Shown one piece after another: positions 22,719-31,184 of a DNA stretch of 34,212 nucleotides (the first letter of the stretch is position 1; each line of letters starts with the position of its first letter). The DNA comes from Actinomycetes bacterium (GTDB lineage: Bacteria > Actinomycetota > Acidimicrobiia > Acidimicrobiales > JAKAOS01), in NCBI GenBank assembly GCA_021795215.1, contig JAJYPS010000019.1, positions 1-34,212 of the forward strand. Reading direction: 5' to 3'. Made by a program: the position numbers and the translations under genes. The notes under the pieces are model-generated. The model saw only the letters and a program-made list of their open reading frames with translations, was not told where the DNA came from and ran no database searches.

Positions 22719-24371
22719 TCAGCCGTTCCCGAGGTACTGCTGCGAGCGGTCCGGGCTGGCGGCCGGCGTCAGGTTCGCAATGGAGGCGATGGCGACCGGT
22801 TGGCCCACGGCAGACCGGCTGGAGGAGGTGACGAACACCGACGACAGAGAGGGCACCGTGGACAGGTCGTTCAGCCACGAAGCGGTCGACAGCTGCCCTG
22901 CGCCCTGGGCGGCCAGGGTGACGGTACCCGGCGACGTGCCGGAGGGGGCGTGGCCCTGGAACGACGTCAGCCAGGTGTCGGCCGGCATGGCGGAGCTGAT
23001 CTGGGAAAGGACCTGCACCCAGTCGACCGAGCCCTGCAGCGCCGTGGTGACCAGTCCGGACTGCTTGGCGATGCGGGCTTGCGTGGCGGACACGTAGGAC
23101 AGGGCGTCCACCTTGCCCTGCAGGGAGGACACGCCCGCCTGTTGGGATGCCAGCACCGACCGCTGGTGCGCCAACCGGCCGCCCTGGACCGACCAGGCGA
23201 GGAGGAGCCCCGCCGCGGTGAGCGTGAGGACACTGCCGATGGCCGCCATCTCCACCCGCTCCCGCCTGCGGCCGGCGACTGCGGGTGGCAGAAGGTTCAG
23301 CGGCGCCTTGCGGCCGGGCATCGCGGCGAGTGCCAGGCCGACCGGCACGGCCACCAGAGGCTCAACGTAGCGGACCAGGTCGTCGGAGAACCCGACCGGC
23401 CGGGACACCATGTGGGGCGGCATGTGCCCCATCTCCACCGGCACTCCGAGAGCGGACGAGAGCGCTTCGGAGAGACCCGCCGTGCGCGCGGCACCACCGG
23501 TGAGCACCACTCGGGAGATCGGCAGTGCTCCCGGCTGGGCCGTGTAGAACTCGATGGAGCTCTGCACCTCCCGCGCCAGGGCTGCTGCACCCGCTGCGAC
23601 GACGGCGCCCGTTCCGGGGGGGGAAGCGCTGCCGCCTGCCGCCGTCCTCCTCTTGGCGTCTTCCGCTGCGTCGGACGACAGGCCGAGCTGGGTGGCGATC
23701 CGCTCCGTGACCTCGTCCCCGCCGTGGGAGGAGAGCCTCACGAAACGGGCCGCTCCGTCGTGGTGGACCACCAGCGCGGTCAGGCCGGCTCCCATGGCGA
23801 CGACCGCCTCCGCCTGCGCCACGTCCGGGATGACGTCCGGCGACGGCGGTCCGAGCACCCGCAGCATCGCAAGGGGCGTAGGGTCGACCATGCCGGGATG
23901 GACCCCTCCCGCGTGAGCCGCCGCCACTGCCGAGTCGACCACCGACTTGTGAGCGGCTGCCAGAAGTATCCGGGTCCTGGACAGCCCCTCTTCGTCCACG
24001 GCGTCGCCCATCACCTCGAAGTCCAGGTAGGCCTCGTCCAGCGGAAGCGGTATCAGCTCCCCGGCCTGGAAGCCGACGGCCGCCTTCAGCTCCGACAGCG
24101 GCATGGAAGGCAGGTCCGTCTGGCGGAGGATGACCCGGGTGCTGCTCACCCCGAGCACCACCCGGCGCCTGGGCATCTTCGTCTCGTGCCACAGCCTGCG
24201 GATCGCCGCCCCCACCACCTCGGGGGCCTGTACCTCGCCTGCGACCACCGCCCCTACCGGCAGCGTCACCTGGCCGAACCGCTCCACGGTCACCTTGCCG
24301 CCGTCGCTCGACACGGCGGCTGCCCGCACGGCGAAGCTGCCGATGTCCAAGCCGACCGAGCGGACCTTCAT
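22719..24371 (-). CDS. PilM-PilN fusion protein of the type IV pilus alignment complex
   Basis: 550 residues. Residues 1-350 are PilM, an actin-like ATPase: GLDIGSFAVRAAAV, DLPSMPLSELKAAVGFQAGELIPLPLD-type central region and ATP-site VVLTGGAARTAGLSEAL. At 353 the chain goes straight into PilN: KAPLNLLPPA (the NLLP motif that PilM binds), a basic patch, one TM helix (374-393), a coiled-coil (about 395-435) and a domain with WVQVLSQISSAMPADTWLTSF. In most bacteria these are two genes, and the PilN NLLP peptide docks on PilM. Start ATG 24371 has GGAAGGGG upstream; the earlier in-frame start (24416) is rejected. Confidence 0.9.
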   Translation of the reverse strand: MKVRSVGLDIGSFAVRAAAVSSDGGKVTVERFGQVTLPVGAVVAGEVQAPEVVGAAIRRLWHETKMPRRRVVLGVSSTRVILRQTDLPSMPLSELKAAVGFQAGELIPLPLDEAYLDFEVMGDAVDEEGLSRTRILLAAAHKSVVDSAVAAAHAGGVHPGMVDPTPLAMLRVLGPPSPDVIPDVAQAEAVVAMGAGLTALVVHHDGAARFVRLSSHGGDEVTERIATQLGLSSDAAEDAKRRTAAGGSASPPGTGAVVAAGAAALAREVQSSIEFYTAQPGALPISRVVLTGGAARTAGLSEALSSALGVPVEMGHMPPHMVSRPVGFSDDLVRYVEPLVAVPVGLALAAMPGRKAPLNLLPPAVAGRRRERVEMAAIGSVLTLTAAGLLLAWSVQGGRLAHQRSVLASQQAGVSSLQGKVDALSYVSATQARIAKQSGLVTTALQGSVDWVQVLSQISSAMPADTWLTSFQGHAPSGTSPGTVTLAAQGAGQLSTASWLNDLSTVPSLSSVFVTSSSRSAVGQPVAIASIANLTPAASPDRSQQYLGNG

Positions 24372-24531
24372 GCGGCCGGACCCCTTCCCGGCCGTGGCCG
24401 CCGCAAGGCGGCCCACAGACGGTGCTCAGTGCGCATATGGATACAGTCGGACATCATCGGGGGCGCCTTGAGCACGAGTCCCCGGCCTGAGCGTGCCGGG
24501 GGGTCGGCAGCGTGTCGGGCACCGTTGCCGC

Positions 24532-25302
24532 CTATCCCAGCCAGGCGTGCACCACTGGTCCCCCGGCCACCACGCCGAGCAGAGCTCCGGCGGCGAGGAA
24601 CGGGGCGAACGGCAGCCTGGAAGCGGTGGTGCGGCTGGTGGTGAGCACCAGGGCGATCCCGAACACGGACCCGAGCAGGAACCCGAAGAACATGCCCACC
24701 GCCACCTGCGCGACGCCCAGCCAACCCAGCGCCAGGCCGAGCAACGCGGAAAGGCGCACGTCGCCGAAGCCCAGCCCGGACGGCTTCACGAAGTGGACCG
24801 CGGCCATGACACCGAAGGCGGCCACCGCTCCCACTGCGGCGTGGAGCAGGTTGGACCAGGAGCCGTCCACGGCGGCGGCCAGCACGAACAGCGCCGCCGC
24901 CACGCCGACGCTCGGGTAGAGCACCCGGTTCAGCACTAGGTAGTGCTCCGCGTCGATGACCGAGATGACGACCAGCGAGGCTACGACCCACAGGTAGGCA
25001 GGCAGCACCGGGGAGAGCCCGAAGCGCAGCGCCATCACGGCGAACAGCACCGACGTGGCTGCTTCGACCACCACGTACCGGATTGGGATGGTGTCGCCAC
25101 AGCTACGACAGCGTCCCCGAAGCAGCAGGTAGGACAGCACGGGCACGTTGTCCAGCGATCGCACGGCGACGCCGCAGGAGCCGCAGCGGGACCGGGGAGC
25201 GACGACGGAGACACGCTGGGGAACCCGGTGAGCCACGACGTTGGCGAAGGAGCCGACCGCCAGCCCCACCAGGGCGGTGCAGGCGAGCAGGAGCGCCGTC
25301 AT
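24532..25302 (-). CDS. pilD: Prepilin peptidase (leader peptidase and N-methyltransferase)
   Basis: Cleaves and methylates type IV prepilins at the inner membrane. 256 residues, about eight hydrophobic segments. The cytoplasmic methyltransferase-type domain has two Cys pairs, CGSCG and CRSCG, for zinc. The catalytic Asp residues are in VISVIDAEHYLVLNRV and GLGFGDVRLSALLG (Arg where GxGDxK is usual). The N-terminal GSFANVVAHRVPQ is family-typical. It is 160 bases upstream of pilM-N. The solitary pilin at 32.4-33.0 kb is a likely substrate. Confidence 0.94.
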   Translation of the reverse strand: MTALLLACTALVGLAVGSFANVVAHRVPQRVSVVAPRSRCGSCGVAVRSLDNVPVLSYLLLRGRCRSCGDTIPIRYVVVEAATSVLFAVMALRFGLSPVLPAYLWVVASLVVISVIDAEHYLVLNRVLYPSVGVAAALFVLAAAVDGSWSNLLHAAVGAVAAFGVMAAVHFVKPSGLGFGDVRLSALLGLALGWLGVAQVAVGMFFGFLLGSVFGIALVLTTSRTTASRLPFAPFLAAGALLGVVAGGPVVHAWLG

Positions 25303-26660
25303 CCCAGGTCAGCGCCGGTCAGGCGACTGGGGACTCCGGGGGTGCCGGGGGTGTCCGGGATGGGGACTTCCACGTCGAGGCCGCTCGGCGGGGTAGAGGC
25401 GTCGCGGCTCTGTTCTATCTCGTCTATCTCGGCCCGATTCGCGCCGGACGAGGCGGGGCGGCCCAGCCACGCAAGGCAGCCCAGCAGGAGCACCACCTCG
25501 GAGTACCAGGGCCACGGTGCGTAGTGCCACTCGCTGTAGACGGCCAGGAACGTGCCTGCGGCCAGGGACCAAGCCAGGCGGCCGGTCGACGAGAGCGCAG
25601 CCGCCAGCACCAGAGCGATCACCGCGGGCATCACGTAGTAAGGCACCATCACGGACTCGAACAGACAGCGGGCAGCGAGGGCGATGCCGACCGCCCACAT
25701 CGCCCGGTGCGGCCCTGTATCTCCCCTATAGACCCAGAGGCCCATCGCGAACGACACGACGACGGCAACGAGCCGTTCCGGCCCGGCGGCGACGGTGGAG
25801 TGGCCAAGTCTGGGCGCCCACGCCAACCAGGGTGTGGGCCAGTCGACGGTCGGGTAGTTCGGCTGGTCCAGCAGGGCTTTGGCCGTGGCCGTCGGTGCGC
25901 CCGCGAACAGTAGGGCCGCCAGGACGACAGGGAACAGCGCCGCCCTGGCCGACACGGCTGCCGCCCGACGCCAGCCGCCGTCCCGCAGCGCCAGTGCAGC
26001 CAGCACGGGGAACGCCAGGGCGGCGAGCGGCTGGGCGCACATGGCCGCCCCACACAGCCAGCCGGCCCTGGTCCAACGGCGTTGGAACGCCTGGAGGAGC
26101 GCCCAGAGGATACCGGCGACAGCGAGAGCGTCCTCCGGATGGCCCCATAGGACGGCCGTGGGCCACAGGGCGGTCGTGGCCGCGACGGCCAGGACGCCAC
26201 GGCGCAGGCGCCCCAGTCCCGCCCACCTGGCCAAAGCGTCGAGCGGGAACAGAGGCAACGTGCCCAACCCGAACGTGACCGGCCCGACGACCAGCCATGC
26301 GGTGGGATGGGGAACCGGGTAGGGGAAGGCGAAGCCCAGCCCGAGCGAGCCGCACAGCCACGCCACCGGGGCGAGGAGGATCGGAAGCCCCGGAAGCGCC
26401 ACCAGGCCAGCGCCGTCGCCGTAGACGGCGCCGAACCCGCCCCACGACACGAACTGGGCGTCACGGACGGTCGACCAGATGTCGCCGGGGTACACCCAGG
26501 AGTGCTGGCCGTGCACCACCGGCGCCCACAGGAACGAGAACGACAGGCCGGTCGCCATCATGGCGGCGGCCAAGGACAGCGGCCAGACCCTGGTCGCCAC
26601 AGCCCCGACGACAAGCCGGCCTCCGGGCAGCACCCTCCTGCGCTGCGTGGCATGGGCCAT
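25299..26660 (-). CDS. Polytopic membrane protein, possibly a GT-C type glycosyltransferase
   Basis: 453 residues with about 10-11 hydrophobic segments separated by short loops rich in Pro and Trp, ending in a hydrophilic tail of about 55 residues. Segments such as LLDQPNYPTVDWPTPWLAW and VPYYVMPAVIALVLA are reminiscent of DUF2029/GT87-like polyprenol-dependent mannosyltransferases, but I see no diagnostic DxD/DE near the first loop, so the function is uncertain. Its stop overlaps the prepilin peptidase start by four bases (ATGA), so they are co-translated. It might modify pilins or simply share the operon. Confidence 0.6.
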   Translation of the reverse strand: MAHATQRRRVLPGGRLVVGAVATRVWPLSLAAAMMATGLSFSFLWAPVVHGQHSWVYPGDIWSTVRDAQFVSWGGFGAVYGDGAGLVALPGLPILLAPVAWLCGSLGLGFAFPYPVPHPTAWLVVGPVTFGLGTLPLFPLDALARWAGLGRLRRGVLAVAATTALWPTAVLWGHPEDALAVAGILWALLQAFQRRWTRAGWLCGAAMCAQPLAALAFPVLAALALRDGGWRRAAAVSARAALFPVVLAALLFAGAPTATAKALLDQPNYPTVDWPTPWLAWAPRLGHSTVAAGPERLVAVVVSFAMGLWVYRGDTGPHRAMWAVGIALAARCLFESVMVPYYVMPAVIALVLAAALSSTGRLAWSLAAGTFLAVYSEWHYAPWPWYSEVVLLLGCLAWLGRPASSGANRAEIDEIEQSRDASTPPSGLDVEVPIPDTPGTPGVPSRLTGADLG

Positions 26661-26824
26661 GACGACAAGATCGGCATGTGGGGCCGCCGGGCTGAGCAGC
26701 GAGCCGGCTCGGTGGCGGCAGGCTATCCCGCACGGAAGCCCGGCGCCGGGTCAGCTTCGCCCGGGTGGCCCGGCGAGAGGCTGCCCTACTTTGAGATCAC
26801 CAGACAGCTGCTACTACGCGCCAA

Positions 26825-26861
26825 GGCGCCGGCAGTGAGACTCCCCCTCGCTGCCGGCGCC
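26825..26861. repeat. Long inverted repeat, probable terminator hairpin
   Basis: GGCGCCGGCAG (26825-26835) pairs perfectly with CTGCCGGCGCC (26851-26861), and four inner pairs (one a G-T wobble) extend the stem to 15, with a seven-base loop. It lies 63 bases past the stop of the 58-residue ORF on the minus strand. No U-tract follows on either strand, as is common for actinobacterial terminators. It could instead be a stem in the leader of the membrane-protein transcript. Confidence 0.55.
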
Positions 26862-26923
26862 CGAACCCCTTCCCACGGCGGTTCGACCTTCCGGCGTCCG
26901 CCTCGGTGCTGCAGCGCAACACC

Positions 26924-27100
26924 TCAAACGCTGACAGTCGGCGACTGGCGACGATCGGCCCGGACCAACTTGGCCACTTGGCGGCGCCGCTGATCCGCCT
27001 CGTACGCCCACTTCTGGCTGGCCAGAGCGACGATCGGTATTCCTATGGCGATGACGAAACCTACGAATGCAAACAGAGCGGTAAGTGCAGTGGTAGTCAT
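26924..27100 (-). CDS. 58-residue single-pass membrane protein
   Basis: Begins ATG 27100 and ends TGA 26924. One hydrophobic helix at about residues 5-27 (TALFAFVGFVIAIGIPIVAL), followed by SQKWAYEADQ and a strongly basic, probably cytoplasmic tail (RRRQVAKLVRADRRQ). GGAG lies eleven bases before the ATG, inside a possible stem. No family recognised. It stands alone between the prepilin peptidase/GT operon and the MFS gene. Confidence 0.55.
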   Translation of the reverse strand: MTTTALTALFAFVGFVIAIGIPIVALASQKWAYEADQRRRQVAKLVRADRRQSPTVSV

Positions 27101-27109
27101 GTCGATCGA

Positions 27110-27150
27110 GTCTCCGTTGACGACTTACTCGTTGACAACTGTTCGGAGAC
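27110..27150 (-). promoter_or_regulatory. Inverted repeat that could pair with the ribosome-binding site of the 58-residue ORF
   Basis: GTCTCCG (minus, 27150-27144) is the exact complement of CGGAGAC (minus, 27116-27110), and the latter contains the GGAG nearest the ATG at 27100. The 27-base loop holds a 9-base palindrome GTTGTCAAC and a near-repeat of it. The arrangement would allow the ribosome-binding site to be hidden in a stem. Confidence 0.35.
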
Positions 27151-27174
27151 CCGTCCTCCTTTCGACTACCACTA

Positions 27175-27200
27175 TTCCCGGCTTCGGTTAGAAGCGGGAA
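27175..27200. repeat. Stem-loop downstream of the MFS gene
   Basis: On the plus strand TTCCCGGCTTC (27175-27185) and GAAGCGGGAA (27191-27200) form ten pairs with one bulged G and a five-base loop. It lies about 100 bases past the MFS stop on the minus strand and could end that operon. No U-tract is present. Confidence 0.4.
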
Positions 27201-27302
27201 ATGCCGGTGCTGCCTTTCCGTTATTGCTCAGTTACCGCAGATACAAGTCGGCTCTGACCTGGACGGCAGCACCGGTGTTCACCCAGGCGGCCCGAGGTTC
27301 GC

Positions 27303-28640
27303 TCAGGCAACCCTGTGCCGCTGCCTGGGTCGCCTTGCGGCACCACCCTCGCCCAGAGCTACGGATCGGTCCCCTCTGCTGTGCAGGCTCAACATGACCA
27401 GACCTGCAGCGAAGAGGCAGGCGGCCAGGAAAAGCGACGTCGTGAGAAAGCTGCCGCCGCTGGTGTCCTGCAGGTAGCCACCCAGGTAGGGGCCAATGAA
27501 GCCGCCCAGGTTCCCCAGAGCATTGATGAAGCCCAGCGCTCCTCCGAGCAGAGCGGCGGGAACAGCACGGGAGGCGGCCGCCCAGAACGGGCCGTCGTAA
27601 GCCAACGCGCCGCCCATTGCCACGCTGATCAGAAGCACCGACAGCACCGGCACGCCGGTGCCCGCCGCCACCGACACGACCAGCGCTCCAGCGCCGACCG
27701 CCATCGCCAGGAAAACGTGGCGCCCGTAATGGCCGTTGCGGTCTGCTGCCCTGGCGTTCAGCCACAGACCTGCCATCGCGAACACGTAAGGCACTGCGGT
27801 GATCAGGCCTACCTGCCAGATGGCCCCGTTCGTTATGCCCTTGATCACATGCGGCATCCACAGGTTCAGACCGTAAAATCCGATCTGGATCAGGAAGTAT
27901 ACGGCCGTCAGCCGCCAGACGACGCTGCTGCGGAACACGCTGCCGTACCCGGTGAACGCCGGTTCGGTCGCACGGTCTGCCGCAAGGGAGCGCTCGATGT
28001 ACTCCCGCTCCTCCGGCGAGCACCACGAAGCCTCACTTGGACGGTCCGCCGCCAAGGTCCACCACAGCGGGGCGGCGATCAGGAAGGGGAAGATCCCTTC
28101 GATAACGAACAGCCACCTCCACGTAGTGAAAGTCAGTATCCACCCCGACAGCGGAGCGGTGATTATGGACGCGACGGCGATGTTCATGATCCAGAACCCG
28201 TACGCCCTTGCCCGCTCCCGAGCCGGGAACCAGTGGCTGATGAGCACCAGGATCGCCGGCCATATGCCGGCCTCCGCAACACCGAGTAGGAAACGCACCA
28301 CCAGCAGCTGGGTGAAGTTCTGCACGAAACCGTTGGCGACCGCCAGCACACCCCAGACGAGGATCATGATCCCGACGAACTTCTTGGCGCTCCAGTGCTC
28401 CGCCAGATGGCCGCCGGGTATCTGCAGCGTCAGGTATCCCAGAAAGAATATGCCTGCGGCAAGGCCCTCCTCGGCCTTGTCTATGTGCAGTTGATGCCCC
28501 ATTCCGCTGAAGGCGAACGCTATGTTCGTACGGTCCATGAACGAGATGATGTAGACCACGATCGCCACAGGGATGAGCCGGGTCCATCTGGAGCGGCCCA
28601 CTGGTTCGGGTATCGGCACGGCGGCCGACAAGTCGGACAT
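27303..28640 (-). CDS. MFS transporter, anion:cation symporter family (acid-sugar permease)
   Basis: 445 residues, twelve hydrophobic segments in two sets of six with a central loop of about 45 residues. Typical ACS-family features: FMDRTNIAFAFSGM in helix 1, FFLGYLTLQIPGGHLAEHW with the loop 2-3 motif, RFLLGVAEAGIWPAILVLISHWFP and ARAYGFWIMNIAVASIITAPLSGW. Relatives move sugar acids such as galactonate, tartrate or phthalate. ATG 28640 has GGAAGAG about five bases upstream; ATG 28679 lies inside pdxA2 and is rejected. It is 35 bases after pdxA2, so a four-carbon acid is the probable substrate. Confidence 0.9.
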   Translation of the reverse strand: MSDLSAAVPIPEPVGRSRWTRLIPVAIVVYIISFMDRTNIAFAFSGMGHQLHIDKAEEGLAAGIFFLGYLTLQIPGGHLAEHWSAKKFVGIMILVWGVLAVANGFVQNFTQLLVVRFLLGVAEAGIWPAILVLISHWFPARERARAYGFWIMNIAVASIITAPLSGWILTFTTWRWLFVIEGIFPFLIAAPLWWTLAADRPSEASWCSPEEREYIERSLAADRATEPAFTGYGSVFRSSVVWRLTAVYFLIQIGFYGLNLWMPHVIKGITNGAIWQVGLITAVPYVFAMAGLWLNARAADRNGHYGRHVFLAMAVGAGALVVSVAAGTGVPVLSVLLISVAMGGALAYDGPFWAAASRAVPAALLGGALGFINALGNLGGFIGPYLGGYLQDTSGGSFLTTSLFLAACLFAAGLVMLSLHSRGDRSVALGEGGAARRPRQRHRVA

Positions 28641-28675
28641 TGTCTCTTCCTTTCGTTTGTTTGCTATGCCCTCGC

Positions 28676-29815
28676 TCACACTCCGGTCCTGTCTGGCGCA
28701 GGTACGACGCCCGCGTCTGGCATCCCCGCTTGGCCGTTCAGTCCCGGCCCACGGCCGCCTGCGGGCCTCCTACCGCGGACGGCAAGCACCCTGCCTGCAA
28801 GAGACGCCGCCACTTCGAGCGCAGCCACCTGGCCGCTCGGATCGGCCACTCCCTTTCCGGCGATGTCGAACGCCGTTCCGTGGTCGACCGACGTACGTAT
28901 GACCGGAAGGCCCAGAGTGCAACTGACCGTGCCGAAGAAGTCCACCGTCTTTGCCGCCACGTGGCCCTGGTCGTGGTAAAGAGACAGCACCCCGTCGTAG
29001 CGGCCCTGGCGGGCCTGGTGGAACACGGCGTCGGCGGGTACCGGACCGTGCACGTCGACACCTTTGGACCGAGCTTGCCGCGCTGCCGGAGCGAGCACTT
29101 CCAGCTCCTCCCTTCCCAGAAGCCCGTTCTCCCCACCGTGGGGATTGAGCGCCGCAAGCGCCACACGGGGGTTCCGGATGCCCAGCTCCTCCAGCAGCTG
29201 CTGCACGCGGACCAGGCCGTGAACCACCTGGCTCGTGCTGAGGGCCCCGATGGTGTCGGACAGGCTCGCGTGGCGGGACAGGAAGAAGATGCGCAGCCGG
29301 TCGAGCACGAACATGGTGAACACCGCCTCCGGCGCCACGCCCAGCAGGCTCGCCAGCATCTCGGTGTGCCCCGGAAATACCGATCCCCCGGCGCGGATCG
29401 CCTCCTTGCTGATGGGCGCGGTGACGATACCATCCACTGCGCCCGCGCATACCAGCTCGCACGCCCGCTCGATCGACTCGACCGCCGCACGTCCGTACCG
29501 GCCCCGGACCTCGCCGAAGTTGACGTCACCCTCCACGTTGGCCAGGTCCACTACCTCCACTTGGCCACTGTCGGGCTCCGGACCGAATGGCGACAGGCCG
29601 CCGGATCCGGTCGTCACCTCCACTATGTTCAGCTCCGCGCCGAGCATCTCCACCTGCGCCCGGAGGGTGGCCGCATCGGCGACGACCAGCGGACGCAATC
29701 TCTCCCGCACGCCCCTGTCGCACAGCGCCTTGACCAGTATCTCCGGTCCTATGCCGGCCGGGTCACCCATGGTCAGGGCCAGGAGCGGTCTCTCGCGCCG
29801 GTCGCGATCTGTCAT
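28676..29815 (-). CDS. PdxA2-type 4-phospho-D-threonate/D-erythronate dehydrogenase
   Basis: NAD-dependent dehydrogenase of the PdxA family. PdxA makes a pyridoxal precursor, while PdxA2 next to a four-carbon acid-sugar kinase oxidises and decarboxylates 4-phospho-D-threonate or -erythronate to dihydroxyacetone phosphate. 379 residues. Motifs: LTMGDPAGIGPEI, VTAPISKEAI, PGHTEML (metal His), LNPHGGENGLLG and SLYHDQGHVAAKT (metal His), IRTSVDHGTAFDIAG. The C-terminus has about 35 extra Gly/Pro-rich residues. The ATG overlaps the kinase stop (ATGA). Context decides for PdxA2 over PdxA. Confidence 0.9.
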   Translation of the reverse strand: MTDRDRRERPLLALTMGDPAGIGPEILVKALCDRGVRERLRPLVVADAATLRAQVEMLGAELNIVEVTTGSGGLSPFGPEPDSGQVEVVDLANVEGDVNFGEVRGRYGRAAVESIERACELVCAGAVDGIVTAPISKEAIRAGGSVFPGHTEMLASLLGVAPEAVFTMFVLDRLRIFFLSRHASLSDTIGALSTSQVVHGLVRVQQLLEELGIRNPRVALAALNPHGGENGLLGREELEVLAPAARQARSKGVDVHGPVPADAVFHQARQGRYDGVLSLYHDQGHVAAKTVDFFGTVSCTLGLPVIRTSVDHGTAFDIAGKGVADPSGQVAALEVAASLAGRVLAVRGRRPAGGRGPGLNGQAGMPDAGVVPAPDRTGV

Positions 29816-31184
29816 CGAGCAACCCCCTTCTGGGCTGCCGCCCACGCTGGACCTTGGTCCCCGTGATCAGTCCTGGCCTCTGCATCGACCGGCAAGCACA
29901 AAGACCGATCATCACGCCGCACGTCCGTAATCCGGCCAGCCAGGAGGCTCAGCGTCTCCGGACCGCCCACAAGTCCGCCTTTGGTCACCAGCGGCAATCC
30001 GTCAAAAGGGCCGCCCACCAGTCGCCCTGTGCCACACAGTGGGGCGAGCTCCTTCTCGGCCACGACGCCGCGGGCTCCCAGGACGTCCATGAGGCTGGAC
30101 GCAGTCTGGCCGCCTCCCACCACCAGGCCCGTACAGGTGCGGCCCTCGGCCCAGCCTTCTCCAACACCAGCAGCGCCGCCCGTGCGGCCACCGTCGACCA
30201 CGCCCACGCCTGGGTTATCGACGTCATCGACGTCGGGCGGCTCCTCACGGTGTCCACCACGATCACCGCCGGGTCTTCGCCCGCCCGGCTCCAGGCCACT
30301 TCGCTACGGACCCTGAGCAGACCGTCCGCGTCGTAGCGGCGGGCACCCGTCCGGCTCTGCAGCACAGCCAGCTGCTGGCGGTTCAGCTCCGTCGGGCTCG
30401 ACAGCACCACCAGTACGAACCTTCCGGAGCTGTCGGTCTCCATCGGGATCGACCGATCAGGCGCCGAGGCTTCGTTCGGCCCGGAGTGACCGCCGTCAGT
30501 GCCCCGCGGACCCAGGTGACGCAGCCAGGACCCCGGGGAAACGGTCACCACAGGGCGGGAGCCGCGCCACAGCGTCCGCACCGCTGCTGCGATCATCTTC
30601 AACTGGGCCTCCGTCGTGGCGTCCAGTACGAATCGCCGGCTACCGGCCGACACGCGCTCGGAGATCTCGCAAAGCAGCGCCGTGGTACCCGAGTGAGACC
30701 AAGTCGACCGGACGACGGTGCAGTCGTCCCCGAATACAGAAGCGGCAACGTCGTGGCGTCCGACCCCACTGGCGCCCCTTGATGCCTGCTGTACCCCACC
30801 AACGGTGACTCGCCCGGCTTCGGGAAACGCGGGCACAGCGATCACGACCGGGTCGTCGAGCCCCGCTCCTTCCAGCACGCCTGCCAGCTCCTCTGCCGGA
30901 GCGCCCCTCAGTGTCGAGTCCATCCGCAGCTCCAGGTGCTGGAAGCCGTCCCGCACCAGGCGCCGCGCCCACCGCATGGCACGACTCCCCGGTTCAGCGA
31001 AGTAGTCCCGGTTGCGCATGTCCACGCACACCGCTCGACATCCACAGTCGAGTGCACCCGAAAGAGTGCACTCGCCCCAGAGGACCTCGGAACGAAACCC
31101 GGCCTCCGCCAAACAGGAGGCCGAGGCTGCCGCACCAGTCAGGTCGTCGGCGAGCACGGCCACGCCCCCACAGCTGTCAGGCAT
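29812..31184 (-). CDS. Four-carbon acid-sugar kinase (DUF1537/DtnK-like), interrupted by a frameshift
   Basis: Phosphorylates D-threonate-like acids at C4. The N-terminal domain is in one frame from ATG 31184 (VAVLADDLTGAAASASCLAE, LRMDSTLRGAPAEEL) through ALLVLEKAGPRAAP; that frame then runs on as unrelated residues to 29985. The C-terminal nucleotide domain is in another frame: GLVVGGGQTASSLMDVLGARG, GTGRLVGGPFDG, VTKGGLVGGPETL, ending TGA 29812 on the pdxA2 ATG. The switch falls between about 30126 and 30160. Adding one base or removing two restores a single kinase of about 457 residues. The intact stop/start overlaps at both ends suggest a sequencing or recent error rather than old decay. 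Confidence 0.85.

Noticed and set aside
22245-24644. 799-residue plus-strand open frame
   Set aside because: Antisense to pilO and pilM-N; no recognisable domain despite its length.
27101-27140. Possible 13-residue leader peptide from TTG 27139 overlapping the 58-residue ORF start
   Set aside because: The nearest ribosome-binding site is about 20 bases away and the start codon is rare; not convincing.
30126-30160. Programmed ribosomal frameshift in the kinase
   Set aside because: No slippery heptamer or downstream stem recognised, and the family is not known for frameshifting; an indel is simpler.
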